The notes: a model not told the origin generated them from the sequence alone. 50,037 nucleotides of DNA from Nocardia acididurans (GCF_016741815.1 NZ_JAERRJ010000025.1:1-50037); one strand, 5' to 3'; numbered from the stretch's first letter, positions 30,373-39,247 are shown. A program made the numbers and translations.

Positions 30373-33135
30373 ATGCGGGAAGATCAGATCGGAGCTGCTA
30401 CCGCGCCGTTGCGCGACGATATCCGGTTTCTGGGCGGCATCCTCGGGGACACCATTCGCGATCATGAAGGGGCCGATGTCTTCGACCTCATCGAGCGGGT
30501 GCGAATCGAGGCGTTCAAGGTGCGGCGGTCGGAGGTGGATCGCAGTGCCGTGGCCGACATGCTGCGTGAGGTGGACATTCGGACCGCGATTCCGGTGATC
30601 CGGGCGTTCAGTCACTTCCTGCTGCTGGCCAATCTGGCGGAGGATCTGCAGCGCGATCGGCGTCGGGCCGTGCACGTGGCGGCGGGGGAGGCGCCGCAGG
30701 ATTCCAGTCTGGCGGCCACCTACCGGAAGCTGGACGCGGTGGGACCGGATGGGGATGTGGTGGCGACGCTGCTGGGCGATGCGCTGGTGTCGCCGGTCAT
30801 CACCGCCCATCCGACCGAGACGCGGCGGCGCACGATTTTCGACGTGCAGGCGCGCATCACCGAACTGATGCGGCGGCGACAGCGCTACGACGAGACCGAA
30901 CCCGAATTCGCGCAGATCGAGACCGATATCCGGCGGCAGGTGCTGGCGCTGTGGCGGGCCGCGCTGATTCGCTTGGCGCGCTTGCGCATTCAGGACGAGA
31001 TCGAAGTGGGGCTGCGGTATTACGATCTGACGCTCTTCGATGTGATCCCGCGCATCAACGATCAGGTGCGGGCGGCGCTGCGGGCGCGCTGGCCCGGACA
31101 CGAACTGCTGGCGCGGCCGATCCTGCGGCCCGGCTCCTGGATCGGCGGCGACCGGGACGGGAATCCGTTCGTCACCGCCGAGGTGGTGCACCGGGCCACC
31201 CATCGCGCCGGGTCGCTCGCCTTCGAACGGTATTCGAAAACGCTTGTGGAGCTGGAGAAATCGCTGGCCCAGTCGGCGCGGCTGGTGCCGGTGACGCCAG
31301 AACTGGCGGCCCTGGCCGACGCCGGATTCGACGATTCACCGCAGCGCGCGGATGAGCCGTACCGGCGGGCCATTCGCGGCATCCGTGCCCGGCTGACCGC
31401 CTCGGCGCGCCGGTCGCTGGGCGAAATCCCGTCCGACGGAATCGATGTCGGCGCGCAACCCTATGCGGGGCCGGACGAATTGCTGGCGGATCTGAAGGTG
31501 GTCGATGCCTCCATGCGCGCCTCCGGCGACGGTCTGCTCGCCGACGATCAGCTCGCCGCCCTGCGCGGCGCGGTGGAGACCTTCGGATTCCATCTCCAGG
31601 GCCTGGACATGCGCCAGAACTCGGAGATGCACGAGCAGGTGGTAGCTGAGCTGTTCGCCTGGGCCGGAGTGCATTCCGATTACGCGTCGCTCGACGAAGA
31701 CCAGCGGGTGGAACTGCTGGCGGCCGAATTGACCACCCGCCGTCCGCTCGTCGGGCCGAATGCGAAGCTCAGTGAGCTTGCCACCAAAGAGCTCGGCGTG
31801 GTGCGCTCGGCCAAGGCCGCACTCGATGATCTGGGGCCCGACACCGTGCCCAACTACATCATCAGCATGTGTACCTCGGTCAGCGATATGCTCGAAGCCG
31901 CACTGCTGGTGAAGGAGGCGGGCATTCTCGACCCGGGCGACGCCGACACGGCTCCGTCCAGCCCGGTCGGCGTGGTGCCGCTCTTCGAAACCATCGAGGA
32001 CCTCCGTCACGGAGCCGAAATCCTGTCCGCCGCACTGGAAGTCCCCGCCTACCACCGGCTGGTGGCGGCGCGCGGCATGCAGCAGGAGGTCATGCTCGGC
32101 TACTCCGACTCCAACAAGGACGGCGGGTATCTGGCCGCCAACTGGGCGCTCTACCGCGCCGAACTGGACCTCGTGGAGGTGGCCGACAAGACCGGAATCC
32201 GGTTGCGGCTCTTCCACGGTCGCGGCGGGACCGTCGGTCGCGGCGGCGGCCGCAGCTACGACGCCATCCTGGCCCAGCCCGCCGGAGCGGTGCACGGCTC
32301 GCTGCGGCTGACCGAGCAGGGTGAGGTGATCTCCACCAAGTACGCCGACCCGGGCACCGCCTACCGCAATCTGGAAGCGCTCGTCGCGGGCACCCTGGAA
32401 TCCACGCTGCTGGACGTGGAGGGCCTCGGCGAGGACGCCGAACCCGCCTACGAGGTGCTCGACGAACTGGCCGAGCTCGCGCGGCAGGCGTATTCGCGAC
32501 TGGTCCACGAAACCCCGGGATTCGTGGACTATTTCCGTGCCTCCACACCCATCGCCGAGGTCGCCGACCTCAATCTGGGCAGCCGCCCGGCCTCGCGCAA
32601 GCCCACCAACTCCGTCTCGGATCTGCGGGCCATCCCGTGGGTGATGGCCTGGAGCCAGTCCCGGGTCATGCTGCCCGGCTGGTACGGCACCGGCACCGCC
32701 TTCGAACAGTGGATCGGCGACGACCCGCAGCGCCTGGCCACGCTCTCGGATCTGTATCGGCGCTGGCCGTTCTTCCAGACGGTCATGTCCAATCTGGCGC
32801 AGGTGATGGCCAAGGCGGATATGGATATCGCCGCCGCCTACGCGGGCCTGGTCGAGGACGAGACCTTGCGGGCCACCGTATTCGGCATGATCTGCGACGA
32901 GTTCTCCCGGACCACGCGCATGTACGCGGCCATCACCGGCACCGAGGAACTGCTCGCCGACAACAAGGCGCTCGCGGAGTCCATTCACAACCGGTTCCCG
33001 TACCTGGAACCCATCAACCAGCTCCAGGTGGAGCTGCTGCGCCGCCGCCGGGCCGGGGACGACTCCGAATTGGTGGAGCGCGGCATCCTGCTCACCATGA
33101 ACGGTCTGGCCACGGCCCTGCGGAACTCGGGCTAG
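30373..33135 (+). CDS. ppc: Phosphoenolpyruvate carboxylase
   Basis: The 920-residue enzyme carboxylates PEP to oxaloacetate to refill the TCA cycle. Signature blocks are present: VSPVITAHPTETRRRT with the catalytic His, GSWIGGDRDGNPFVT, LQGLDMRQNSEMH, VMLGYSDSNKDGGYLAANW with the PEP-binding segment, LFHGRGGTVGRGGG, and SRPASRK near the C-terminus. It ends in RNSG where the family usually ends in an NTG tripeptide. The start ATG 30373 (MREDQIGAATAPL) has only a weak GGTGGGGG upstream. A strong stem-loop terminator lies 13 bp beyond the stop. It is a stand-alone housekeeping gene here. Confidence 0.96.
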   Translation: MREDQIGAATAPLRDDIRFLGGILGDTIRDHEGADVFDLIERVRIEAFKVRRSEVDRSAVADMLREVDIRTAIPVIRAFSHFLLLANLAEDLQRDRRRAVHVAAGEAPQDSSLAATYRKLDAVGPDGDVVATLLGDALVSPVITAHPTETRRRTIFDVQARITELMRRRQRYDETEPEFAQIETDIRRQVLALWRAALIRLARLRIQDEIEVGLRYYDLTLFDVIPRINDQVRAALRARWPGHELLARPILRPGSWIGGDRDGNPFVTAEVVHRATHRAGSLAFERYSKTLVELEKSLAQSARLVPVTPELAALADAGFDDSPQRADEPYRRAIRGIRARLTASARRSLGEIPSDGIDVGAQPYAGPDELLADLKVVDASMRASGDGLLADDQLAALRGAVETFGFHLQGLDMRQNSEMHEQVVAELFAWAGVHSDYASLDEDQRVELLAAELTTRRPLVGPNAKLSELATKELGVVRSAKAALDDLGPDTVPNYIISMCTSVSDMLEAALLVKEAGILDPGDADTAPSSPVGVVPLFETIEDLRHGAEILSAALEVPAYHRLVAARGMQQEVMLGYSDSNKDGGYLAANWALYRAELDLVEVADKTGIRLRLFHGRGGTVGRGGGRSYDAILAQPAGAVHGSLRLTEQGEVISTKYADPGTAYRNLEALVAGTLESTLLDVEGLGEDAEPAYEVLDELAELARQAYSRLVHETPGFVDYFRASTPIAEVADLNLGSRPASRKPTNSVSDLRAIPWVMAWSQSRVMLPGWYGTGTAFEQWIGDDPQRLATLSDLYRRWPFFQTVMSNLAQVMAKADMDIAAAYAGLVEDETLRATVFGMICDEFSRTTRMYAAITGTEELLADNKALAESIHNRFPYLEPINQLQVELLRRRRAGDDSELVERGILLTMNGLATALRNSG

Positions 33136-33148
33136 CCCGGAACGCGCG

Positions 33149-33178
33149 GCACGCCCCCGCCAGATGCCGGGGGCGTGC
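33149..33178. terminator. Bidirectional stem-loop after ppc
   Basis: GCACGCCCCCG (33149-33159) pairs exactly with CGGGGGCGTGC (33168-33178) around an 8-nt loop. No T-run is present, as is common in actinobacteria. It lies between the convergent ppc and SRPBCC stops. Confidence 0.75.
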
Positions 33179-33188
33179 GGGCCGGTGG

Positions 33189-33632
33189 TCAGTCCCAGTC
33201 GTCGATTCGGACGTCGTTCGGGTGTGCGGCGCCCTTCCCTGTTTCCACCAGCGCTTTCATACTCATCAGGTAGCTGCCCCACTTGGTGCTGCAGTGGTGC
33301 ATGAACTCGACCGGCTCGCGCCAGCCCTCGTGCCGGAACAGCACGATGGTGTAGTCGTCCTTCTGGGTGAGCCGGAAGTCGACATAGGTGCCGATCCACT
33401 CCTCGGGGCCGTCGACGACCTGCCAGCGCACTCCCTTCTCCGGCTCCAGTTCCCTGACCTTCATATCGAATCCACCTGCGGCGAAGCGGAATTGGAGTAT
33501 CCCGTCGATCTCGTCGCCGGTGCCGGTGGAGTCGGCGGTCCACCATCCGGTCAGTCCGTCGAGGGTGGTGAGGGCCGAATAGACCTTTCCCGGATCGGAT
33601 TCGATGCCGACGCGATGCAGTATGTCCACCAT
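33189..33632 (-). CDS. SRPBCC/AHSA1-family protein
   Basis: The 147-residue product begins at ATG 33632 (MVDILHRVGIESDPGKVYSA) and has the Bet v1/AHSA1 hydrophobic-pocket pattern: ALTTLDGLTGWWTADSTGTG, LQFRFAAGGFDMKVRELEPE, KGVRWQVVDGPEEWIGTYVD and the closing helix KWGSYLMSMKALVETGKG. The ligand is unknown. It is the third gene of a run SRPBCC-ArsR-SRPBCC in one direction, 26 bp after the ArsR stop, so it is likely under the same operators. AAGAAAGG precedes the start. Confidence 0.88.
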   Translation of the reverse strand: MVDILHRVGIESDPGKVYSALTTLDGLTGWWTADSTGTGDEIDGILQFRFAAGGFDMKVRELEPEKGVRWQVVDGPEEWIGTYVDFRLTQKDDYTIVLFRHEGWREPVEFMHHCSTKWGSYLMSMKALVETGKGAAHPNDVRIDDWD

Positions 33633-33658
33633 GGTCTTGCCTTTCTTCTTGTGCCCGA

Positions 33659-34018
33659 TCACTTTTCGGGCCGGGGTGTCTGCTGGGTGCGGCTGCGCTG
33701 AATGGACTCCGCCAGCCGTTTGATGCGCTGGAGCCGGGCGTCCCAGGCCGAGCCCACCGCGGCGAGCTGGGCGACGGCGCGGGCGAGCTGGGCCTCATCC
33801 ACGAGATACCTCTTCTCGCGTCCGGCCGGGGTGGCGTGCACCAGTCCGACGCGGTCCAGCACGCCGAGATGTTTCGCGATGGCCTGCCTGGTCACGGGCA
33901 GGTGCGTGCTGAGGCTGGTGGCGGTGCCGCCGCCCTCGGCCAGCAGCAGGTCGAGCATGCGACGCCGGGTCGGGTCGCCCACTGCCGACCAGAGATCGTC
34001 GTCGACAGCGGTGTTCAT
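33659..34018 (-). CDS. ArsR-family winged-helix regulator
   Basis: The 119-residue protein (MNTAVDDDLWSAVGDPTRRR) is an ArsR-type winged helix. It has LWSAVGDPTRRRMLDLLLAE, recognition helix THLPVTRQAIAKHLGVLDRV, and wing LVHATPAGREKRYLVDEAQL. It lacks the Cys metal site of ArsR/SmtB. This subclass is typically encoded with AHSA1 proteins. Its ATG overlaps the stop of the preceding SRPBCC gene (ATGA). The palindromes with GCAAC/GTTGC arms around the operon promoter (34489-34550) are the expected binding sites. Confidence 0.92.
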   Translation of the reverse strand: MNTAVDDDLWSAVGDPTRRRMLDLLLAEGGGTATSLSTHLPVTRQAIAKHLGVLDRVGLVHATPAGREKRYLVDEAQLARAVAQLAAVGSAWDARLQRIKRLAESIQRSRTQQTPRPEK

Positions 34019-34476
34019 CGCGTGGCGACCAGCCGTGCGACATAGTCGCCGAGGCGCGGGATGAAGGTGTCCCAGCCGGAGACGTGATCGTTGTAGACCT
34101 CCTCCAGTTTCGCGGCCTCCCAGCCCATTTCGCGAAACCCGGTCTCCACGAGCCGGATGGTGGTGCCCTCGCCCGCTGGAACGAGATCGATGGTGACGAG
34201 CATCGAGGCGTCGTCGTCGGATACCGCCCCGCCGGCGTAGCACCAGCGGAAGGAGAAGCGGCGCGGCGGATCCACCTCCACCACCGACATGGCGACGACG
34301 TCGACCCGGTCGCCCCAGACGAATTCGCCTGTCGCGCCGGGCCTTACGGTGAACGAGGCGTCGTCGGTCCACCACTCGGAGATGTGCTCGGGCTTGCTCA
34401 CCACTTCGAAGACCACCTCGGGTGCGGCGTCGACGTAGATCTCCCGCTCGATGCTGCCGAATTCGGTACCGGTCAT
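34015..34476 (-). CDS. SRPBCC/AHSA1-family protein, first gene of ArsR operon
   Basis: The 153-residue protein starts at ATG 34476 (MTGTEFGSIEREIYVDAAPE) with GGAGGA 4-5 nt upstream. It shows the AHSA1 pattern: VVFEVVSKPEHISEWWTDDA, GEFVWGDRVDVVAMSVVEVD, PPRRFSFRWCY, TTIRLVETGFREMGWEAAKL and a C-terminal helix GWDTFIPRLGDYVARL. It differs clearly from the second AHSA1 protein at 33189, so the pair is not a recent duplication. It is translationally coupled to arsR by ATGA. The substrate is unknown. Confidence 0.9.
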   Translation of the reverse strand: MTGTEFGSIEREIYVDAAPEVVFEVVSKPEHISEWWTDDASFTVRPGATGEFVWGDRVDVVAMSVVEVDPPRRFSFRWCYAGGAVSDDDASMLVTIDLVPAGEGTTIRLVETGFREMGWEAAKLEEVYNDHVSGWDTFIPRLGDYVARLVATR

Positions 34477-34488
34477 GATGTCCTCCAT

Positions 34489-34550
34489 GTGCAACGTTTG
34501 GTTGCACTTCACGCTAGCCCACCTCCGCGTGATGCGCAACCGATGGTTGC
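34489..34550 (-). promoter_or_regulatory. Promoter with two ArsR-type operators
   Basis: On the minus strand, -35 TTGCGC (34534-34539) and -10 TAGCGT (34511-34516) are 17 bp apart. One palindrome, GCAACC-GAT-GGTTGC (34536-34550), covers the -35. A second, GTGCAAC-GTTTG-GTTGCAC (34489-34507), lies over the start of transcription and touches the leader. Shared GCAAC/GTTGC arms indicate a single dimeric binder, most likely the operon's ArsR. Confidence 0.7.
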
Positions 34551-34644
34551 ATGTAGCCCTGATGGCCCGTTGGCGGTCCCGGGCCATCCTGGGCGGCGGC
34601 CAAGCGGCAATGCTCGACCGCCCGGTCGCCGCGTGCGGCGCCGA

Positions 34645-35154
34645 CTAAGACTGTTGGGCGAACAGCGCGAGGTGATCGCGCACCCAGTCGGCGTAGGTGC
34701 GGGCCGGGCGGCCGAGCACCTGCCGTACATCCCCGGTGACCACGGCATTGCGGCCCGCCCGCACATACGCCTGCCCGGCGAGCGAGCCGTCGGCGAACTC
34801 CGCTGACATTCCGGCGGCGAGCATGTGCTCGCGCGCGAGATCCTCCGGGACGTCGAAGACCTCCAGGGGGCGGCCCAGCGCGGCGGCGAGCGCGGCGGCC
34901 ACCAGCGCCTGATCCAGCTCGATGAACTCCGGCCCGAGCAGCCCGACCAGGAACGCCGCCTCCGCACCCGCGAAAGCCGCCGCCATGGACGCGGTATCCG
35001 TGTAGTCGCCCCGCACCACCTCGACCCCCGCGGGCATTCGAGCCCGTTCCGGATCCCGCGTCACCGCCCGCACGGGCACCCCGCGCGCCGCCAACAGCCG
35101 AACCACTTCACTCCCGATGGTGCCCGTGGCACCCGTGATCACGATCATGCTCAT
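34645..35154 (-). CDS. NmrA-like NAD(P)-binding protein with a central deletion
   Basis: The 169-residue product starts at ATG 35154 with SMIVITGATGTIGSEVVRLL, the Rossmann Gly motif of NmrA/SDR-like proteins, and continues through VRAVTRDPERARMPAGVEVV to LVGLLGPEFIELDQALVAAA. It then jumps to what looks like the C-terminal region of the same family (LEVFDVPEDLAREHMLAAGM, then VLGRPARTYADWVRDHLALF). Relatives are about 280 residues, so roughly 110 central residues appear to be missing in frame, including the usual catalytic/structural middle. The protein is probably non-functional or altered. It is divergent from an AraC regulator. Confidence 0.7.
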   Translation of the reverse strand: MSMIVITGATGTIGSEVVRLLAARGVPVRAVTRDPERARMPAGVEVVRGDYTDTASMAAAFAGAEAAFLVGLLGPEFIELDQALVAAALAAALGRPLEVFDVPEDLAREHMLAAGMSAEFADGSLAGQAYVRAGRNAVVTGDVRQVLGRPARTYADWVRDHLALFAQQS

Positions 35155-35234
35155 CACGATGTCGCGGCGAACCCTGTCCGCTATAGGAAAAACCGGCACA
35201 GTCCGCCGACACCGCAACACCTAGAGTCGATCAT

Positions 35235-36224
35235 GTGACCGCCACGCCGATCTCAATGCGCCACGCCGTAGCAGACCCGGAACGGCCAGGCATCGGCTCA
35301 CGCGGCCCGGCCGCCGCGCGGGGCGCAGGGCGTCCGGGCCGTCGGCCGCGCGTGGTCGCCGCCGAGGGGGTGTCACCGGATCGCTCGGATACCGAGGCGC
35401 GCGGCCCGGGGCTGCAGCACGGTCGCCTGCCCGCCCTGCTCGTGGAGCGCCTCGAACAGGCGGTGACGCCCTCGGCGGCTTTGCGGCCGTGGTTCACCGA
35501 GATCGGTTACATTCCCACTGCTTCCGCACTTGCCGCACCCGTCGCGCATGTGCCCGAGGCGGTGACCACACTGGTGCTGCGCACCGAGCAGTCCGGCCGG
35601 CGTGACGCGCTGGTCCTGGGGCCTCGGACACGGGCGGCGTACGCGCGCACCGAGGCTCCGGCAGGCTGTGTGCGGCTGCGATTGGCCCCCGGAGCCGCGC
35701 TACCGCTACTCGGAGTCACAGCCGGTGCGCTCACCGATCGGATACTGCGCCTGTCCGACATGCCCGGTGTGGCAGGCGGATTCGCGGACCGGTTGGCCGA
35801 ACTCGATCCCGCCGAGCTGGTGTCGTTCCTGGAATCGCGGCTGCCGCGGCGGATCGGCGACGACGGTATGCGGGACGACCATCAGCGGCTCCTGACCGCC
35901 GCGACGGCCGCGATGGCGAAAGGCACTGCCTCCGTGGGTGATCTGGCCACCGAACTGGCCGTCAGCGAACGTCAGCTGCGCAACCTGTTCACCGCGGGCA
36001 TCGGCGTCTCACCCAAGCACTATGCCCGCATCGCCCGGGTCCGCCAGGTCCTCGCCGCCGCAGGCAATACTCCCTGGTCCGATATCGCCACCACCACAGG
36101 CTATTTCGATCAATCCCACATGACCGCCGACTTCCGATCGCTCATGGGCGTCACACCGCAGCGCTTCTCCAGGGGTGAACTGCCCGCGCCCGCGGAGTGT
36201 CAGGCGGTCACCGCACTCCGGTGA
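35235..36224 (+). CDS. AraC-family transcriptional regulator (N-terminus uncertain)
   Basis: The C-terminal third is a clear AraC double helix-turn-helix: GDLATELAVSERQLRNLFTA, then GIGVSPKHYARIARVRQVLA, PWSDIATTTGYFDQSHMTAD and FRSLMGVTPQRFSR. Before it, about residues 80-200 (WFTEIGYIPTASALAAPVAH, VLGPRTRAAYARTEAPAGCV) is an N-terminal sensor like that of DUF6597-type AraC proteins. The first 75 residues from GTG 35235 are Arg/Gly/Pro-rich with no family look, so the real start may be later, for example GTG 35463. It is divergent from the SDR gene and overlaps the next AraC gene tail-to-tail by 17 bp. Confidence 0.82.
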   Translation: MTATPISMRHAVADPERPGIGSRGPAAARGAGRPGRRPRVVAAEGVSPDRSDTEARGPGLQHGRLPALLVERLEQAVTPSAALRPWFTEIGYIPTASALAAPVAHVPEAVTTLVLRTEQSGRRDALVLGPRTRAAYARTEAPAGCVRLRLAPGAALPLLGVTAGALTDRILRLSDMPGVAGGFADRLAELDPAELVSFLESRLPRRIGDDGMRDDHQRLLTAATAAMAKGTASVGDLATELAVSERQLRNLFTAGIGVSPKHYARIARVRQVLAAAGNTPWSDIATTTGYFDQSHMTADFRSLMGVTPQRFSRGELPAPAECQAVTALR

Positions 36225-37086
36225 CCATTCGGGTCGGCCAGGCCGTGTCATCGGCCGCCAGCCAGGGTTCCGCGGCCGCGGCGGCGGGAGTCGCGCCGGT
36301 GAAAGCGCGGATATCGCGATGCAGATGCGCCTGGTCGGCGTAGCCGGTGACGGCCGCAACCCGCGCGGGCGGGTGGCCGTCGGCGAGCCGATGGATGGCG
36401 TGATCGAAACGCACCAGCATCGCGGCGCGTTTCGGCGACAGGCCGATCTGCCGTCCGAAGCGTGACCACAGCTGCTGGCGGCTGCGCCCGGTGCGCTCGG
36501 CGAGGTCCGTGATCCGAGCCAGGCCGTGGCTGGCCATGATCTGCTGCCAGACCCACGCCACCTCCGGTTCGATCGAGCGCCGCGCCCGGAGTCGCTGGGA
36601 CAGCGCGGAATCGATCAGGTCGAAGCGGTCCTGCCAGGTGTGCGCGTCGTGCAGCCGCTCACGGAGCCGACCGGCGTCGCGAGCCCACAGATCTTCCAGC
36701 GCAATGACATTCCCGCCCAGCTCGGCCAGCGGGACGCCGAGCACCTCGCGCGCGGCGAGCGGGGACAACCGGACCTGCACCGCCTCGAGGAGGTCGGCGC
36801 GTACCCGTAACTCTCGAAAGCCCAGCCCCACAACGAGACTGCCCGACCGGCTGCCGCCGCCCGCCTCGGAGACGGTCAGCGGCCGCTCCCCGAAGTCGAC
36901 CACGATCGTCACGGCCGGATGCGGGATGGCGCGCAATTCCGACAGGCCGTCGCCGCGAATCCGGAACCCGGCCATGGCGATCGCGCCCGGCGCACTCGGC
37001 CGCGCGGGCCGCGCGATCTCCCACCCGGCGGTGGGGTTCGGTGTTCGCACCCTTCGATTATGCGCACCCGGCGGTGGCACGGACAT
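36208..37086 (-). CDS. AraC-family transcriptional regulator
   Basis: The 292-residue protein has an N-terminal sensor domain (about residues 15-160; AIPHPAVTIVVDFGERPLTV, FRELRVRADLLEAVQVRLSP) and a C-terminal AraC domain (about 190-280). In the latter, ITDLAERTGRSRQQLWSRFG is the first HTH, LSPKRAAMLVRFDHAI follows, and VAAVTGYADQAHLHRDIRAF is the second. It is divergent from the hydrolase gene at 37155, with a 68-bp gap, and is a good candidate for its regulator. ATG 37086 or GTG 37050 may be the start; neither has a strong ribosome-binding site. Confidence 0.9.
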   Translation of the reverse strand: MSVPPPGAHNRRVRTPNPTAGWEIARPARPSAPGAIAMAGFRIRGDGLSELRAIPHPAVTIVVDFGERPLTVSEAGGGSRSGSLVVGLGFRELRVRADLLEAVQVRLSPLAAREVLGVPLAELGGNVIALEDLWARDAGRLRERLHDAHTWQDRFDLIDSALSQRLRARRSIEPEVAWVWQQIMASHGLARITDLAERTGRSRQQLWSRFGRQIGLSPKRAAMLVRFDHAIHRLADGHPPARVAAVTGYADQAHLHRDIRAFTGATPAAAAAEPWLAADDTAWPTRMVTGVR

Positions 37087-37154
37087 TTATTCAAGACCGC
37101 CCATGCCGCTGCAAGAGAGGGTGGGGGCCAGGTCGATCGGCTGAAGGAGAAGCC

Positions 37155-38132
37155 ATGAGCGAGAAGACCATTCCCTCGAACCCCGACACCGGACCGAGGC
37201 CCCGCCGTCCCGCACGCGGGAAGCACCGGCTCCGGCGGATCGCGCTGGCAGTCGTGACCCTGCTGCTCGTCCTCGCGGCCGGCAATGCCGTGCTGGTCTC
37301 GCGGGAGACAGTCGGGGCGACAGGGGCGCGGATCGTACGCCTCGCCGGCGGCGACATCCATCTCGAAAGCAGCGGTGTACCAGGCGAATCCGCGGTCGTC
37401 CTGCTCCACGGCCTGGCCGGCTCGACGGACTGGTGGGATCCGGTCCTGCCCGCACTGCGGGACTTCTACGTGATACGGGTGGACCTGCTCGGGCACGGCG
37501 GATCAGCCAAACCCGCCACCGGATACGGCACGGCCGAGCAGGCTCGCCGGGTCGGCGCGGTGCTCGATCACCTCGGCATCCGGCGAGCGACGGTGATCGG
37601 GCATTCCACCGGCGGCCTGATCGCCACGTCGCTGGCCGAGCAGCGCCGGGACCTGGTCACGGCGATCACGCTGATCGACACCGGACCGCGAGCGGACGCC
37701 TTCGCGGGCGACAGCGCGGTCGCGCGCCTGCTGACGACACCCGTTGCCGGGCAACTGCTCTGGCGGTTGCGCACCGACAGCACGCTGCGCCGCGGGCTGA
37801 GCACCGCCTTCGCCCGCGACATACCGATACCCGATCCGATACTGGCCGATATCCGGGGCATGACCTATCGCAGCCTGACCGCGACCTCCGACGCCTCCAC
37901 GGCGTTCCTGCGCGAACGCCCCGCCCCGGACCGCCTCGCCGAACTCGGCCTGCCCACCCTGGTGATCTTCGGCGCCGACGACGAACGCTGGCCGGTGTCC
38001 TCGGCCGAGGATTACCGGCGGATCCCGGGGGTACGCATCGAAATCCTCGCCACCGGCCATACGCCCATGCTCGAGGACCCCGACAGCACCGGAAAGCTGT
38101 TGCGGGCGTTCGTCACCGCACCGGGCCGCTAG
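37155..38132 (+). CDS. Membrane-anchored alpha/beta hydrolase
   Basis: The 325-residue protein starts at ATG 37155 with GAAGGAGAAG upstream. A basic N-terminus is followed by one membrane helix or uncleaved signal (IALAVVTLLLVLAAGNAVLV, about residues 30-49). The hydrolase core shows the oxyanion-hole HGLAGSTDWW, nucleophile elbow GHSTGG with Ser, acid region FGADDERWPVS and catalytic His in ATGHTPMLEDP. The active domain should face outside. The natural substrate is unknown; esterase, lipase-like or C-C hydrolase roles are possible. Its stop overlaps that of the convergent secreted-protein gene by 4 bp. Confidence 0.9.
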   Translation: MSEKTIPSNPDTGPRPRRPARGKHRLRRIALAVVTLLLVLAAGNAVLVSRETVGATGARIVRLAGGDIHLESSGVPGESAVVLLHGLAGSTDWWDPVLPALRDFYVIRVDLLGHGGSAKPATGYGTAEQARRVGAVLDHLGIRRATVIGHSTGGLIATSLAEQRRDLVTAITLIDTGPRADAFAGDSAVARLLTTPVAGQLLWRLRTDSTLRRGLSTAFARDIPIPDPILADIRGMTYRSLTATSDASTAFLRERPAPDRLAELGLPTLVIFGADDERWPVSSAEDYRRIPGVRIEILATGHTPMLEDPDSTGKLLRAFVTAPGR

Positions 38133-38539
38133 CCCAGCGAGACCACCTTGTTCTGGCCGGAGACGACATTGTCGGCACCGTCCACCAGCGCCACCCGCAC
38201 CTGCACCGTCTGACCGGCCGACAGCGGCGAACTCGCGCCGCCCGCGCCCTCGAGCATGATGACGGCGGTGCGGTTGGTGCCGTCGCAGACGATGGCGTGC
38301 TGTGCGCCGGTGGCCGACGGGCTCTCGGCGTCGGGAGCGCCCACCATCACCTTGATGGCGGTCGCGCCGGCCGAGGCGTCACAGCTGTAGTCGACTCCGA
38401 CATTGGTCGGGCCGATACCGGTGACGTCGATGGCGTTCGCGGCGAACGCGGGGGCGGCGGCCACGACCAGGGCCGAACCCACCGCCGCGACGGCGGCCGC
38501 GGTGAGCGTAAGACGTTGGTACTGCCGGATTGTCACCAC
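38129..38539 (-). CDS. Small secreted protein, Ig-like
   Basis: The 136-residue product begins at GTG 38539 (or 38536) with AGGAGG about 10 nt upstream. It has a Sec signal peptide (LTLTAAAVAAVGSALVVAAA, cut after AFAA). The mature part is beta-rich with two Cys (VDYSCDASAGATAIKVMVG and AIVCDGTNRTAVIMLEG) and ends SGQNKVVSLG. The two Cys about 40 residues apart suit an immunoglobulin-type disulphide. It resembles the small secreted proteins at 17944 and 20707 in style but lacks their GSAG tail and promoter motif. Function unknown. Confidence 0.8.
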   Translation of the reverse strand: MVTIRQYQRLTLTAAAVAAVGSALVVAAAPAFAANAIDVTGIGPTNVGVDYSCDASAGATAIKVMVGAPDAESPSATGAQHAIVCDGTNRTAVIMLEGAGGASSPLSAGQTVQVRVALVDGADNVVSGQNKVVSLG

Positions 38540-38674
38540 GGATCTTCGTCCTCCTGGGTAGTGGATGCAGATCTCGGAACACAATCGGAACGGCGCGGCA
38601 CAGGGCACCGCACATCCATACTGTCCTATCGCCGTCGACCGGCCGTCGGCGGGCCGGGCTCGTACGCTGTCCAC

Positions 38675-39247
38675 ATGGCCGACGACGACTGCCCGTGGGA
38701 ACCACCGCTCGCCGGAACCGAGACTGAACACCTGGTCGGCGCACTCGAGCGGCTGCGCACCACCTTCCGCTGGAAGGCCGACGACCTGGACGCCACCGGG
38801 TTGCGAGCGCGCGTCGGGGCCTCCGCGCTGACCCTCGGCGGCCTGCTCAAACATCTGGCCCGTGTCGAGGACGAATGCTTCGGCCCCAAATTCAGCGGCA
38901 GCCCGCTCGGCCCGCCCTGGAATACCGCGGACTGGGACGCCGACCCCGACTGGGATTTCAGCTCGGCGGCCGCGGACACACCCGCCCAGCTCTACGGGCT
39001 CTGGGATACGACGATCGAACGATCCAGGGCCACACTGGATTCGGCTCTGGCCGACGGCGGCCTGGATCAGCTCGTCCACCTCGCCTGGCCCGACGGCAGC
39101 CGGGTCAGCCTGCGCCGCCTGGTCTGCGATCTCATCGAGGAGTACGGCCGCCACACCGGCCACGCCGATCTGCTGCGCGAGGCGGTGGACGGCCGGGTCG
39201 GTGAAGACCCGCCACCGGGCTGGAGCCCGCGCTCGCCCTCCGCCTGA
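38675..39247 (+). CDS. DinB-superfamily (DUF664) protein
   Basis: The 190-residue protein (MADDDCPWEPPLAGTETEHL) has the four-helix DinB/DUF664 pattern: LVGALERLRTTFRWKADDLD, GLLKHLARVEDECFGPKFSG with the first metal-His, and LVCDLIEEYGRHTGHADLLR with the paired His (RHTGH). By family it would bind a divalent metal; some members are mycothiol- or bacillithiol-dependent transferases, and this organism's group makes mycothiol, so that link is plausible. It is divergent from the secreted protein at 38129. The reaction is unknown. Confidence 0.87.
   Translation: MADDDCPWEPPLAGTETEHLVGALERLRTTFRWKADDLDATGLRARVGASALTLGGLLKHLARVEDECFGPKFSGSPLGPPWNTADWDADPDWDFSSAAADTPAQLYGLWDTTIERSRATLDSALADGGLDQLVHLAWPDGSRVSLRRLVCDLIEEYGRHTGHADLLREAVDGRVGEDPPPGWSPRSPSA

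Noticed and set aside
31336..33798. 820-residue minus-strand frame over ppc
   Set aside because: ppc carries all family motifs on the plus strand; the antisense frame is a Gly/Arg/Val-rich shadow.
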